A stretch of DNA of 64,000 bases from an uncultured Collinsella sp. (GTDB lineage Bacteria > Actinomycetota > Coriobacteriia > Coriobacteriales > Coriobacteriaceae). The stretch lies in NCBI GenBank assembly GCA_947642445.1, contig CANRSF010000006.1, positions 1 through 64,000 on the forward strand, given 5' to 3'. A program made the translations under genes and the position numbers. Of the stretch, positions 44,933-53,898 are shown in pieces (position 1 is the first letter of the stretch; the number at the start of each line of letters is the position of its first letter). Under the pieces are notes generated by a model. The model did no database searches. It was given only the letters and a program-made list of their open reading frames with translations, and was not told the origin of the DNA.

Positions 44933-46363
44933 ATGGCTCTTTGGGGCGGTCGTTTTGAGGCAGGCGTGGCCGAGGTCACGCAGGAGTTTGGCGCGTCGTT
45001 GCCGGTTGACAAACATCTCTATAAGCAGGATATCGCCGGATCTAAGGCACATGCCAAGATGCTGGCGGCCCAGGGCATTATCAGCGCCGAGGACGAGCAG
45101 GCGATTGCCGAGGGCCTGACCGGAATCGAACAGGATATCGATGCCGGCAACTTCACCTTTGATATCAACGACGAGGACATTCATATGTCCATCGAAAGCG
45201 AGCTGACGCGTCGTATCGGCGAGGCTGGCAAACGCTTGCATACTGGGCGTTCGCGCAACGACCAGGTGGCGACCGATACGCGCCTGGGCGTCAAGGCGCT
45301 GGCCAAGGAGCTCATGGAGGCCAATCTTGAGCTGCGCCATGTGCTGGTAGATGCGGCCAAGAAGTACGACAAGGTGATTCTTCCGGGCTACACGCATATG
45401 CAGCACGCTCAGCCCGTGCTGCTCTCGCATCATCTGCTGGCGTATTCCTGGATGTTCGCGCGCGACTTTACGCGCCTGAAGGCCGCCTTTGATGCCGCCG
45501 ACAACTGCCCGCTGGGTGCTGCCGCGCTTGCCGGTACGAGCTATCCGCTCGATCGCCAGATGACGGCTGCCGAACTTGGCTTTGCGGGCGTGATTCCCAA
45601 CTCGCTCGATGCGGTTTCCGACCGTGATTTCCTGCTCGATCTGCATTACGCCGGATCCGTCATGGCGATGCACCTGTCGCGTCTTTCCGAGGAGATCGTG
45701 CTGTGGTCGAGCTCCGAATTTGGCTTTATCACGCTTTCCGACTCGTACTCCACCGGCTCGTCCATCATGCCGCAGAAGAAGAATCCCGACTTTGCCGAGC
45801 TTATTCGCGGCAAGAGCGGCCGTGTGTATGGCAACCTGGTGCAGCTGCTCGTGACCATGAAGGGCCTGCCGCTTGCTTATAACAAGGACTTGCAGGAGGA
45901 CAAGGAGGGCGCGCTCGATACCGCCCATACGCTCATGCAGTGCCTGTCGGTTATGGCCGGAATGATTTCGACTTGGACCGTCAACGAGGATGCCATGGCG
46001 CGCGAGTGCGGCGTGGGGCACCTTGCCGCTACCGATGTTGCCGATTACCTGGCCAAGCGTGGCCTGCCGTTCCGCGAGGCACATGCCGTGGTGGGGCATC
46101 TGGTTCTGATGTGTGAGAAGCGCGGCTGCAATCTTAAGGACCTGCCGTTTGAGGTGTTCCAGGAGGCAAGCCCGCTCTTTGAGCGCGACATTACCGAGGC
46201 GCTCGACATCCCGTCGATTGTCGCCGCGCGCACGACCGAGGGCGGCACCGCCCCTGCCGCCGTTGCCGTGCAGCTGCAGCGTGCCGAGGCACAGCTCGTG
46301 GCTGACGAGGGTGTGTTTGGGTCACTGACTAAGGTCGTCGAGATGGGCCACGGGGTAAAGTAG
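44933..46363 (+). CDS. argH: Argininosuccinate lyase
   Basis: Cleaves argininosuccinate to arginine and fumarate, the last step of arginine biosynthesis; homotetrameric fumarase-superfamily enzyme. About 476 residues. MALWGGRFEAG at the start, HTGRSRNDQVATDTRLG, GYTHMQHAQPVLLSHHLLAY and the signature GSSIMPQKKNPDFAELIRGK near residue 280 are all intact. I chose ATG 44933 behind AAAGGGGAC over ATG 44915. Confidence 0.97.
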   Translation: MALWGGRFEAGVAEVTQEFGASLPVDKHLYKQDIAGSKAHAKMLAAQGIISAEDEQAIAEGLTGIEQDIDAGNFTFDINDEDIHMSIESELTRRIGEAGKRLHTGRSRNDQVATDTRLGVKALAKELMEANLELRHVLVDAAKKYDKVILPGYTHMQHAQPVLLSHHLLAYSWMFARDFTRLKAAFDAADNCPLGAAALAGTSYPLDRQMTAAELGFAGVIPNSLDAVSDRDFLLDLHYAGSVMAMHLSRLSEEIVLWSSSEFGFITLSDSYSTGSSIMPQKKNPDFAELIRGKSGRVYGNLVQLLVTMKGLPLAYNKDLQEDKEGALDTAHTLMQCLSVMAGMISTWTVNEDAMARECGVGHLAATDVADYLAKRGLPFREAHAVVGHLVLMCEKRGCNLKDLPFEVFQEASPLFERDITEALDIPSIVAARTTEGGTAPAAVAVQLQRAEAQLVADEGVFGSLTKVVEMGHGVK

Positions 46364-46748
46364 GGATTTGGCTGAAGCCGTTTTGGCCATTTATTGATAA
46401 ATCGTTTTCGCTTTACGGGCGCCTGCTGATGTGGGCGCCCGTATTTTGTTGCTATGGGGGAGGGGCTTGTCGAGAACTTCTGTAGGACCTTTGGGCAGGT
46501 TGTGAAGGGGATACGTTCGCGGGCGGCAACCGACCGCCTGCTCTGTTCGGCGCGGTTGATGGGCGGTCGGATGGTACTCTAATCGGGCTTCGAAACAGAA
46601 GTGACACATATGGAGCGCTTTAATAAATTGCAACGTTTCAATAAACAGCTTTTTGTTTAACTGCAGCTAAAACTCTGTTACGATGCAGTCCAGGCGGGTG
46701 CCGGAATGGGACTTGGGCACGCGCGAACCTACTTGAAAGGCTACTTTT
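46364..46748 (+). other. argH-ndk intergenic region
   Basis: 385 bases with no gene. Contains the argH terminator (46414-46447), a 9-bp inverted repeat CCGACCGCC (46530-46538) with GGCGGTCGG (46562-46570), and an AT-rich stretch (46615-46675) that should hold the ndk promoter; I cannot fix its hexamers. Nothing else seen. Confidence 0.5.
46414..46447 (+). terminator. Intrinsic terminator after argH
   Basis: TACGGGCGCC (46414-46423) pairs with GGCGCCCGTA (46434-46443), then TTTTG. Confidence 0.82.
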
Positions 46749-47153
46749 ATGGCTATCGAGAAGACCTTCATCATGATTAAGCCCGACGCCGTGCGCGACC
46801 GCAAGATCGGCGAGATCGTTGCTCGCATTGAGCGCAGCGGCCTTGTCATCGAGCGCATGGAGATGACCACGCTCGAGCGCGCTACCGTCGAGGAGCACTA
46901 CGCCCATCTGGCCGACAAGCCCTTCTTTGGCGGTCTCTGCGACTTTATGACGAGCGGTCCGGTCGTCAAGATGGTCGTTTCCGGTCTCTCCGCTGTTGCT
47001 AAGATGCGCACCCTCATGGGCGCTACCAACCCGCTTGAGGCTGCTCCTGGTACCATCCGCGGCGACTTTGCCGTCGATGTCAACGCCAACGTGATCCACG
47101 GCTCCGACTGCCTGGAGAACGCCGAGATTGAGATCAAGCGCTTCTTTGGCTAA
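46749..47153 (+). CDS. ndk: Nucleoside-diphosphate kinase
   Basis: Transfers the gamma phosphate between nucleoside triphosphates and diphosphates. 134 residues, normal length. KTFIMIKPDAVRDRKIGEI at the start, ATNPLEAAPGTIRGDFAVD, and the active-site His in NVIHGSDCLENAEIEI are intact. RBS GAAAGG. Followed by two strong hairpins. Confidence 0.97.
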   Translation: MAIEKTFIMIKPDAVRDRKIGEIVARIERSGLVIERMEMTTLERATVEEHYAHLADKPFFGGLCDFMTSGPVVKMVVSGLSAVAKMRTLMGATNPLEAAPGTIRGDFAVDVNANVIHGSDCLENAEIEIKRFFG

Positions 47154-47193
47154 ACCAGCTTTGACTCCTTAAAGCTGTTAGCGTGTGGCTTGG

Positions 47194-47225
47194 GCGCCGC
47201 GGAACTCCATCCGCGGCGCTCTTTT
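47194..47225 (+). terminator. Intrinsic terminator after ndk
   Basis: GCGCCGCGGA (47194-47203), loop ACTCCA, TCCGCGGCGC (47210-47219), then TCTTTTAT. Confidence 0.85.
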
Positions 47226-47241
47226 ATACCAAAACCTATGA

Positions 47242-47278
47242 AGGGGCCCGCTCGGATATGCGTTCCGAGCGGGCCCCT
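47242..47278 (-). terminator. Convergent hairpin serving rpiB
   Basis: Perfect 15-bp stem (47242-47256 with 47264-47278) between the ndk terminator and the rpiB stop. Read on the minus strand it follows rpiB closely. Confidence 0.6.
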
Positions 47279-47304
47279 GCTGTTAGCTTGTGGCACTGAG
47301 TAGT

Positions 47305-47772
47305 TTAGGCCTCGTCGACGACCTTGAGGCCGCGCGTGTGGTCGATCTCGTTGAGGAGGTTAACGCGACGCTCGTGACGACCGCCCTCGAACTCGGCGTC
47401 GAGCCATTCGTCGACAATCATCTTGGCGAGCTCGGAGCCCACGACGCGGGCGCCAAAGGCCAGCACGTTGGTGTTGTTGTGCATACGGGAGAGCTTGGCG
47501 CTGAAGGGCTCGGAGCACACGACGGCGCGTACGCCCTCGACCTTGTTGGCAGCCAGGCTAATCCCGACGCCGGTACCGCAGATCAAGATACCCAGGTCGA
47601 CGTCACCGTTGGCCACGGCCTTGCCCACCTTGTAACCGGCGATGGGGTAGTCGAAGCTCTCGGAGGTGTCGGTGCCATAGTTCACGACCTCGCAGCCGCG
47701 CTCCTTCAGGTGCTCGGAAATGATGTTCTTGAGCTCGACGGCGGCGTGGTCGTTACCGATACCGATCTTCAT
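47305..47772 (-). CDS. rpiB: Ribose-5-phosphate isomerase B
   Basis: Interconverts ribose-5-P and ribulose-5-P in the pentose phosphate pathway. 155 residues. GIGNDHAAVELKNII at the start, the catalytic Cys in ILICGTGVGISLAANK near residue 67, and the His/Asn pair in RMHNNTNVLAFGARV are intact. A few family members isomerise other sugar phosphates (allose, galactose); the LICGTG wording fits plain RpiB. Divergent from the cyuA-like gene across a palindromic operator. Confidence 0.95.
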   Translation of the reverse strand: MKIGIGNDHAAVELKNIISEHLKERGCEVVNYGTDTSESFDYPIAGYKVGKAVANGDVDLGILICGTGVGISLAANKVEGVRAVVCSEPFSAKLSRMHNNTNVLAFGARVVGSELAKMIVDEWLDAEFEGGRHERRVNLLNEIDHTRGLKVVDEA

Positions 47773-47853
47773 GAGTGGTTCCTCTCTGGTCCGTGCGGCG
47801 GAATTGCTAAAGGTTTTACCGCGTTCGACTGCATGATAGCGCGACTTTTGCGT

Positions 47854-47888
47854 AAACGCTTGAGCGTTTTTTGGTCAAACGCTTTAGC
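47854..47888. promoter_or_regulatory. Palindromic operator candidate between rpiB and the cysteine desulfidase gene
   Basis: AAACGCT-TG-AGCGTTT (47854-47869) is a perfect palindrome; AAACGCTTTAGC (47877-47888) repeats its first half. The shape is that of a LacI-family operator. It lies in the divergent gap, about 85-115 nt upstream of rpiB. Confidence 0.5.
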
Positions 47889-48043
47889 AGGCAACAAGAC
47901 CGGCTTCTCATGAATGAATGCCGTCAGTTTGCGCTCGTGCGCCGTCTGCCGGAACTATGGTTGCGGTTTTTGATGCATTGTTATCAAATAAAAGAGCTAA
48001 CTATTATCGAGAGCCCAGTTCGTTATGTAAGCAGGAGATACCT

Positions 48044-49363
48044 ATGCCTACCGATTTCCTTCGTGATGCCGCGTTTTGCGATGTTTTGAACCGCGAGCTT
48101 GTCTGTGCGCTCGGCTGCACCGAGCCTATTGCCGTTGCCTATGCAGCGGCGCTGGCGAGCCAGACGCTCGGTTGCGAACCCGATCATATGGACGTTGCCT
48201 GCTCGGGCAACATCATCAAGAACGTTAAGAGCGTGACCGTGCCCAACTCGGGCGGTATGCACGGTATTGAAGCGGCAGCCGTGCTGGGTGCCGTGGGCGG
48301 TGACGCCAAGAGCGCGCTCGAGGTGCTCGAGAGCGTTAACGACGAAGATCGTGCTCGCGTGGCCGAGCTCCTCGCCGATGCCGGTTACTGCGGTGTATCG
48401 CTTGTCGAGGGTGTGCCCAACCTCTACATCAAGGTGACTGCCACGGCCGGGGGCCATACCGCGGTCGTCGAGATTACCGATCACCACACTAATGTCACGT
48501 GCCATACGCTCGATGGTATTCCGGTATGCGGCAAGTCGGCGGGGGAGTGCGCCGCCTGCGCCGAGCGCGTGGTGGCCGAGCGTGCGGCAGATAACGCCGA
48601 TACGCCCATGTCCATTGATTCCATCATCGACTTTATCGAGGACGGTGACATTGAGGGCGCCCGCGCTGCCGTTGAGCGTCAGATTGAGCTGAATGGCGCA
48701 ATCAGTGCCGAGGGCCTTGCGCACGCTTGGGGCGCCGAGGTGGGTCGTACGCTGCTGGGTGCTCGTGCCGATGACGTCGCCTGCCGTGCCCGTGCCCGTG
48801 CGGCCGCCGGGTCCGACGCCCGCATGAACGGTTGCGCGCTGCCGGTCGCCATTGTGTGCGGCTCGGGCAATCAAGGCATTACCTGCGCATTGCCCGTCAT
48901 GGAGTATGCCGAGTACCTGCGTTGCGACCACGAGCGTCTGGTGCGCGCCGTGATGCTGTCCGATCTTATCGCCGTGCATATCAAGAGCTATATTGGTGCG
49001 CTTTCGGCGTTTTGCGGCGCTATTTGCGCCGCGTGCGGCGCCGGCGCTGCGATTACCTGGCTGTGCGGTGGCACGCGCGAGCAGATTGGCGCGACGGTCT
49101 CGAATACGCTCGGTAACGTGGGCGGCATCGTGTGCGACGGCGCCAAGGCGAGTTGTGCCGCCAAGATTTCGGCTGCCGTCGATGCGGCGATTCTGGGACA
49201 TGACATGGCCATGCAGGGGCGTGGCTTCCGTGCCGGCGAGGGTTTGATCCAGGATACCGTCGAGCAGACGATTGCCAGCATGGGCTACGTGGGCCGTGTG
49301 GGTATGAAGGACACCGACGTCGAGATCCTCAACATCATGATCGGCAAAACCCAAGTGTGCTAG
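48044..49363 (+). CDS. cyuA: L-cysteine desulfidase-like iron-sulfur protein (UPF0597, CyuA/YhaM)
   Basis: Probably converts cysteine to pyruvate, ammonia and sulfide in the cytoplasm, by analogy with the archaeal cysteine desulfidase and E. coli CyuA. About 439 residues. Family landmarks: ELVCALGCTEPIAVAYAAAL at the start, VPNSGGMHGIEAAAVLGAVGG, and the C-terminal GSGNQGITCALPV and CDGAKASCAAKISAAV with cysteines able to hold a [4Fe-4S] cluster. An extra Cys group, CGKSAGECAACAE, is present near 165. ATG 48044 behind GCAGGAGA. Ends in a 3-nt convergent overlap with the HAD gene. Confidence 0.88.
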   Translation: MPTDFLRDAAFCDVLNRELVCALGCTEPIAVAYAAALASQTLGCEPDHMDVACSGNIIKNVKSVTVPNSGGMHGIEAAAVLGAVGGDAKSALEVLESVNDEDRARVAELLADAGYCGVSLVEGVPNLYIKVTATAGGHTAVVEITDHHTNVTCHTLDGIPVCGKSAGECAACAERVVAERAADNADTPMSIDSIIDFIEDGDIEGARAAVERQIELNGAISAEGLAHAWGAEVGRTLLGARADDVACRARARAAAGSDARMNGCALPVAIVCGSGNQGITCALPVMEYAEYLRCDHERLVRAVMLSDLIAVHIKSYIGALSAFCGAICAACGAGAAITWLCGGTREQIGATVSNTLGNVGGIVCDGAKASCAAKISAAVDAAILGHDMAMQGRGFRAGEGLIQDTVEQTIASMGYVGRVGMKDTDVEILNIMIGKTQVC

Positions 49364-50118
49364 GACAGTTCGTCGGCTACTTGGTGTTCGTAGAAGGCTT
49401 CTACTACGGCGTTAAAGTCGCGGGCGAAGCCTTCCATGGTTCCGCGCCAGGTGACTCGGTTGGGCTTGCCCTGGCCTACATAGGCAGTCTGAATGCCGCA
49501 GGCGGGTTTAGGGAAGTCGCGTTTGGGATCGTTGCCCACCATAAGGACCTCGTGCGGTTCGAGCCCCATCACCTGAAGCTGCTCTAGATAGTAGGTGGCA
49601 TCAGGCTTGCAGCGGGTGGCGTTTCCCATGTGCGTGACGAGCTCAAAGGGGGCGTCGGCCAGGTCGCCCCAACCCATGCGGCACTCGATGGCCCCCTGCG
49701 GAAAGCTGGGGTTGGTAAAGAGCGCGCAGCGCAGCCCTGCGTCCTGTACGGCCTGAAGCGCGGCGTGTGCGCCCGGCATGGCATGGGCGTTGATGAGTTC
49801 GTCATTCTTGTACGGAAGAACTTCGCGGTCGTAGTAGGTAAACGCCTCGTAGATAAGTGGGTCCGAGAGGCAAATGCCGCATCGGCGCTCGACCTCTTCT
49901 TGGTAAAACTCAAGATTGGTGCGATTGTCCGTGCTGCTGCGGCGATTGGCGTTGAGGTCGACCAGGATGGTGCCGAGGCGTGCAATCGTGCCACCGCGGC
50001 TGCGGCGCCCGATATCCGCGAGCATCGAAGAGACATCCTTAAAATAGCGAAGGATGAACGCGTTGAGGTTGATGCTAAGAAGCGTTTCGTCCATATCGAA
50101 AACGACTGCTTTGAGCAC
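49360..50118 (-). CDS. HAD family hydrolase (subclass IA)
   Basis: Phosphatase-like protein of about 252 residues. Motif I VVFDMDETLLS near residue 6, a helical cap, motif II LFTNPSF near 130, motif III Lys in the CKPDATYY segment, and motif IV MVGNDPKRDFPKPACGIQ. The minus-strand GTG at 50118 behind GAGAAAGG is chosen because upstream codons look like leader sequence. The substrate is unknown. The stop overlaps the cyuA-like stop convergently. Confidence 0.85.
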   Translation of the reverse strand: MLKAVVFDMDETLLSINLNAFILRYFKDVSSMLADIGRRSRGGTIARLGTILVDLNANRRSSTDNRTNLEFYQEEVERRCGICLSDPLIYEAFTYYDREVLPYKNDELINAHAMPGAHAALQAVQDAGLRCALFTNPSFPQGAIECRMGWGDLADAPFELVTHMGNATRCKPDATYYLEQLQVMGLEPHEVLMVGNDPKRDFPKPACGIQTAYVGQGKPNRVTWRGTMEGFARDFNAVVEAFYEHQVADELS

Positions 50119-50433
50119 GCGGGCACCTTTCTCGAAAAATCGATCTAGAATCGTTGGCTCCGGATACTTTACCCCAAAGCCGAATGCCTGGCTGGTTATC
50201 GTCAAGTTGCGGAGACGTGTGTTCATAAGATTACGAAAAAGTCTCCACACGAGTAAAAAATCGCAGTTCACGCTTGAAATCGAACTCATTTCCCCGTAAC
50301 CTATACGAACGTGATTGCATAAGCGTCACATTAGTATCTGTCGGCTCCCGAGTGTTCCTAAACGTTGTGTGCTTGTCGCACCCTTCTGTAGGTCCTAGCA
50401 ATCGGGGCCCCGTAGTTCGAAAGGGGTCCACCT

Positions 50434-51600
50434 TTGAGTGAGATTCAGAACTCGTCCATTTTCTCTCTTGACGATGTCAACGAGGAGGAGATGAACAACC
50501 TCATCGACGGTACGATTACCGACTTTGATGAGGGCGATCTCGTTAACGGCACTGTCGTTAAGATCGAGCATGACGAGGTGCTCGTTGACATCGGATTCAA
50601 GTCCGAGGGCGTTATCCCGGTCCGCGAGCTGTCCATCCGCAAGGACGCTAACCCTGCAGACATCGTTGCACTCGGTGATCCCATCGAGGCCCTGGTTCTC
50701 CAGAAGGAGGACAAGGACGGTCGTCTGGTCCTGTCCAAGAAGCGTGCCGAGTACGAGCGTGCTTGGAACCGCATCGAGGAGAAGTTCAACTCCGGCGAGA
50801 ACGTCGAGGGCGAGGTTATCGAGGTTGTCAAGGGCGGCCTGATCCTCGACATCGGCCTGCGTGGCTTCCTGCCCGCTTCCCTCGTCGACCTCCGTCGCGT
50901 CAAGGACCTCACCTCTTACATGGGCACCCGCATCGAGGCCCGCGTCATCGAGATGGACCGCAACCGCAACAACGTCGTCCTCTCCCGTCGCGTCGTGCTC
51001 GAGGAGTCCCGTAAGGCCGAGCGCTCCGAGATCCTGTCCAAGCTCAAGTCTGGCATGCGTCTCCAGGGCACCGTTTCCTCCATCGTCGACTTCGGCGCCT
51101 TCGTCGACCTCGGCGGTATCGACGGCCTCATCCACATCTCCGAGCTCTCTTGGAACCACGTCAACCATCCTTCCGAGGTTGTCAAGGTCGGCCAGGAGGT
51201 CGAGGTCGAGGTTCTCGACGTCGATCTCAACCGCGAGCGCATCTCCCTGGGTCTCAAGCAGACCACCGAGGATCCGTGGCGCGCACTGGTCAAGAAGTAC
51301 CCCGTCGGCGCTATCGTCGAGGGCACTGTGACCAAGCTTGTCCCGTTCGGCGCTTTTGTCGACCTGGGCGAGGGCATCGAGGGCCTGGTGCACATCTCCG
51401 AGATGGCCAACAAACACGTCGACCAGCCTTCTCAGGTTACCCACGTGGGCGACAAGGTTCAGGTCAAGGTCATGGAGATCGACCTCGACCGTCGTCGTAT
51501 CTCCCTGTCCATGAAGTCCGCTGCTGAGACTCTGGGCGTTGAGATCGAGGTTACCCCGCTGCCTTCCGAGAAGAAGGACGAGGAGACCGACGCCGAGTAA
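50434..51600 (+). CDS. rpsA: 30S ribosomal protein S1
   Basis: RNA-binding protein that helps mRNA loading on the 30S subunit. 388 residues with four S1 (OB-fold) domains; the last three share the wording DIGLRGFLP..., DFGAFVDLGGIDGLIHISELS and PFGAFVDLGEGIEGLVHISEM. The C-terminus is short and acidic. The start is TTG 50434 behind GAAAGGGG. Shorter than the six-domain Gram-negative S1, as usual in actinobacteria and Firmicutes. Monocistronic with a strong terminator. Confidence 0.95.
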   Translation: MSEIQNSSIFSLDDVNEEEMNNLIDGTITDFDEGDLVNGTVVKIEHDEVLVDIGFKSEGVIPVRELSIRKDANPADIVALGDPIEALVLQKEDKDGRLVLSKKRAEYERAWNRIEEKFNSGENVEGEVIEVVKGGLILDIGLRGFLPASLVDLRRVKDLTSYMGTRIEARVIEMDRNRNNVVLSRRVVLEESRKAERSEILSKLKSGMRLQGTVSSIVDFGAFVDLGGIDGLIHISELSWNHVNHPSEVVKVGQEVEVEVLDVDLNRERISLGLKQTTEDPWRALVKKYPVGAIVEGTVTKLVPFGAFVDLGEGIEGLVHISEMANKHVDQPSQVTHVGDKVQVKVMEIDLDRRRISLSMKSAAETLGVEIEVTPLPSEKKDEETDAE

Positions 51601-51626
51601 ATCGGTTTGACGATCACTTGTTTTAA

Positions 51627-51658
51627 GGGATCCGTCCGTAATGGACGGGTCCCTTTTT
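51627..51658 (+). terminator. Intrinsic terminator after rpsA
   Basis: GGGATCCGTCC (51627-51637) pairs with GGACGGGTCCC (51643-51653, one G-U), then TTTTT. The rest of 51659-51940 holds no feature I can support apart from the unlocated rnpB promoter. Confidence 0.88.
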
Positions 51659-51940
51659 GCATTTGCTGCTGAGGTGCGCGATGTCGTCCGCGCGCAATGC
51701 TGTCCGAGCTGTCCACAGGCTATTAGGTTTTCGGTGCATGAAAAAATGCCGACATCCCGCCTCGGGGAGGAGGCGGGAACGCACCGAGTAGACGGAGGGG
51801 TGCGGAGCGCGGTCGCGTCTCGACCGACGACGTTGCCCATCGACAGGACCATTGTAGCGCATGGCGGTTCTTGGTTTATCGTGTCGAGCGTTTGCGTTGT
51901 GCCATTGCCTGCGGCAACGGTGTGTTACACTCTTGCACTG

Positions 51941-52300
51941 CTGAGTGGGCCAGACGGTCGCGCGATGTGCTGCTTGCAGTACGCGTGAGGAAAGTCCGGG
52001 CTCCAGAGGGCGGGATGCCGGCTAACGGCCGGGCGGAGTGATCCGACGGAAAGCGCCGCAGAAAAGAAGACTCCCACCTGCGCCGCAAGGCGTAAAGGGA
52101 AAAGCTGAAACGGTGGTGTAAGAGACCACCAGCGTCGTGGCAACATGGCGGCTTGGCAAGCCCCATCCGGAGCAAGCGCGAATAGGAACGCTATGGGCCG
52201 GCCCGGTCCGCGTTCGGGTAGCGTGCGTGGAGCTGCACGGTAACGTGCAGACAAGATAAATGACCGTTCACGACAGAACCCGGCTTATCGGCCCACTTGG
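51941..52300 (+). ncRNA. rnpB: RNase P RNA (class A)
   Basis: Catalytic RNA of RNase P, which matures tRNA 5' ends. Conserved core: GAGGAAAGTCCGGGCTCC at 51981-52004, AACGGCCGGGCGGAG, GAGACCACCAGC, and the closing ACAGAACCCGGCTTAT. The ends pair as P1, GTGGGCC near 51945 with GGCCCAC near 52290. No protein frame of this stretch is credible. Ends are placed by P1 pairing and may be off by some bases. Confidence 0.95.
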
Positions 52301-52317
52301 CACTTTGTTGACGCTGC

Positions 52318-52416
52318 GAACCCGTCAGCGCGGCAATCTGCCTTTCAAACCTTCGGGCATGACCATAAGGTCAATGCCCTCGGCTTTCAAAGCACCTTGC
52401 TCGCGCTGACGGGTTC
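52318..52416. repeat. Nested hairpin downstream of rnpB
   Basis: Outer arms GAACCCGTCAGCGCG (52318-52332) and its perfect complement (52402-52416); inner hairpin GGGCATGACC-ATAA-GGTC-A-ATGCCC (52355-52379). The 8-mer CTTTCAAA occurs in both halves. Could end rnpB transcription or be a mobile palindrome; no T tract. Confidence 0.7.
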
Positions 52417-52519
52417 TCGCTTTCGTTGACGGAATCATCGGCGTTGCCATTCTTTTTACTAGGGTTATCGTATTATTGAGGCTGTTTGTTGCCGCGCTTA
52501 GTTTTGTTGAGGGGCTTTG

Positions 52520-53155
52520 TTGGACAGCTATTTTACTCTGCAATCGAATATTGAGGTTTCGGGCGAGTTTGTGGACCGCAAGAGTCGGTTTATTGCCCAG
52601 CTGGTCCATATTGAGTCCGAGGACGAGGCGAATGCCTTTATCGAGATGGTTCGCAAGCGTCATTACGACGCTCGACACAATGTTCCCGCGTGGATTTTGG
52701 TCGATGGACGCGAGCGCCAGAGCGATGATGGTGAGCCGAGCCGCACGAGCGGTATGCCGACACTCGAGGTGTTGCGCGGTGCGGAGCTCAAAAATGTTTG
52801 CTGCGTAGTGACACGCTATTTTGGTGGTACGTTGTTGGGGCCCGGTGGCTTGGTACGCGCCTATACCGCGGCGACGCAGGCGGCGGTGGCCGCGGCTCAG
52901 GAGGCCGGGCAGATCGTCGAGATGACGAGTGTCGTGCCTGTTGACGTGCATGTGGCCTATCCGCAGTATGAGCAGGTGCTTCGCTTGGCCCAGGATTCCG
53001 GTGCCAAGGTTTCGGATACCGAGTACGCGGATGCCGTGACGATTCATTTGGTGTTTAAGGCGGGGGAGCAGGAGCCGTTTTGCGTTAAGATGCGCGAGCT
53101 TATGGCGGGGCGCGAGGAGATTGAGGTCGGCGCTCCCGAATTTGCCGAGTTCTAA
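52520..53155 (+). CDS. YigZ/IMPACT family protein
   Basis: Protein of unknown biochemical role in the UPF0029 (Impact N-terminal) family, about 211 residues. The N-terminal domain carries the signature DDGEPSRTSGMPTLEVLRG and VVTRYFGGTLLGPGGLVRAY; the C-terminal domain is the short RNA-binding-like DUF1949. Two TTG codons (52517, 52520) are possible starts; the second is 5 nt from GAGGGG and is preferred. Monocistronic. Confidence 0.9.
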   Translation: MDSYFTLQSNIEVSGEFVDRKSRFIAQLVHIESEDEANAFIEMVRKRHYDARHNVPAWILVDGRERQSDDGEPSRTSGMPTLEVLRGAELKNVCCVVTRYFGGTLLGPGGLVRAYTAATQAAVAAAQEAGQIVEMTSVVPVDVHVAYPQYEQVLRLAQDSGAKVSDTEYADAVTIHLVFKAGEQEPFCVKMRELMAGREEIEVGAPEFAEF

Positions 53156-53222
53156 CGACGACGGCCGGCGTGCTTTTGGATGAATCCCAAGCGCGCCGGC
53201 CATCGTTTTATGTTGTCGCCGT

Positions 53223-53669
53223 TTACTCGGCGAGCTGCTTTAGCACATCGCAGGCGATGTCGACGGCGTCGTCGATGCAGCCGGGGCAGCTGCGGAGCGG
53301 ACCCTGGTCCGATCCGACGCCTTTGAGCGTGCCGCAGACGGTCGTGGTGTTCTTCTCGCCAAAGCGCTTGGCAATCTCGCGCGACAGCTTGTAGGTCTGG
53401 CCCTTGGTCTTGGGGTTCTCCATACCGTCGCTCATCACAAAGCCCATGATGGCCACGGCGCCCGAGATGGCGCCGCAGGTCTCGGTCATGCCGCCCATGC
53501 CGGCGCCAAAGCCCTCGGTGAGGGTAAAGGCGATCTGGGGGTCGAGCCCCACAGCGGGCGCGAGCGTGCAAGCGACAGCCTGGGCGCAGTTAAAGCCGCG
53601 GGCGTGGTACTCGGCAGCCTGAGCCTGACAGGCGGTGATGTCGAGCTGGGCTGTATCGATTTGCTTCAT
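53223..53669 (-). CDS. C_GCAxxG_C_C family redox protein
   Basis: Putative redox-active, cysteine-rich protein of about 148 residues. Family wording is clear: HARGFNCAQAVACTLAP for the first Cys group, GGMTETCGAISGAVAIMG, and the paired C-terminal cysteines in RSCPGCIDDAVDIACDVL. A few members accompany metal-respiration genes; the role is not known. Start at minus-strand ATG 53669 behind AAGGAG. Confidence 0.88.
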   Translation of the reverse strand: MKQIDTAQLDITACQAQAAEYHARGFNCAQAVACTLAPAVGLDPQIAFTLTEGFGAGMGGMTETCGAISGAVAIMGFVMSDGMENPKTKGQTYKLSREIAKRFGEKNTTTVCGTLKGVGSDQGPLRSCPGCIDDAVDIACDVLKQLAE

Positions 53670-53898
53670 CGGTGTCTCCTTGATTACGGTGTACCCGCCT
53701 ATGGTACCCTTGCTGGCGCATTCGTTCATCGAGAGCTTTATGCATACCTCACCGTTATTGTCGTACCAATACCTAAGTGTGGGGCAAATGAGCCCGAAGC
53801 ATCTATCCAATAACCTACCTTGAGGATGGGTTGAGAGGGGTGCGGGGTAGCGGTATCGTGAACCGAATAAAATCAAAACCCAAGTAAGGGAGTTGGAT

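Noticed and set aside
53670-53898. SAM riboswitch upstream of metY
   Set aside because: No SAM-I core motif found; the stretch has only short imperfect hairpins.
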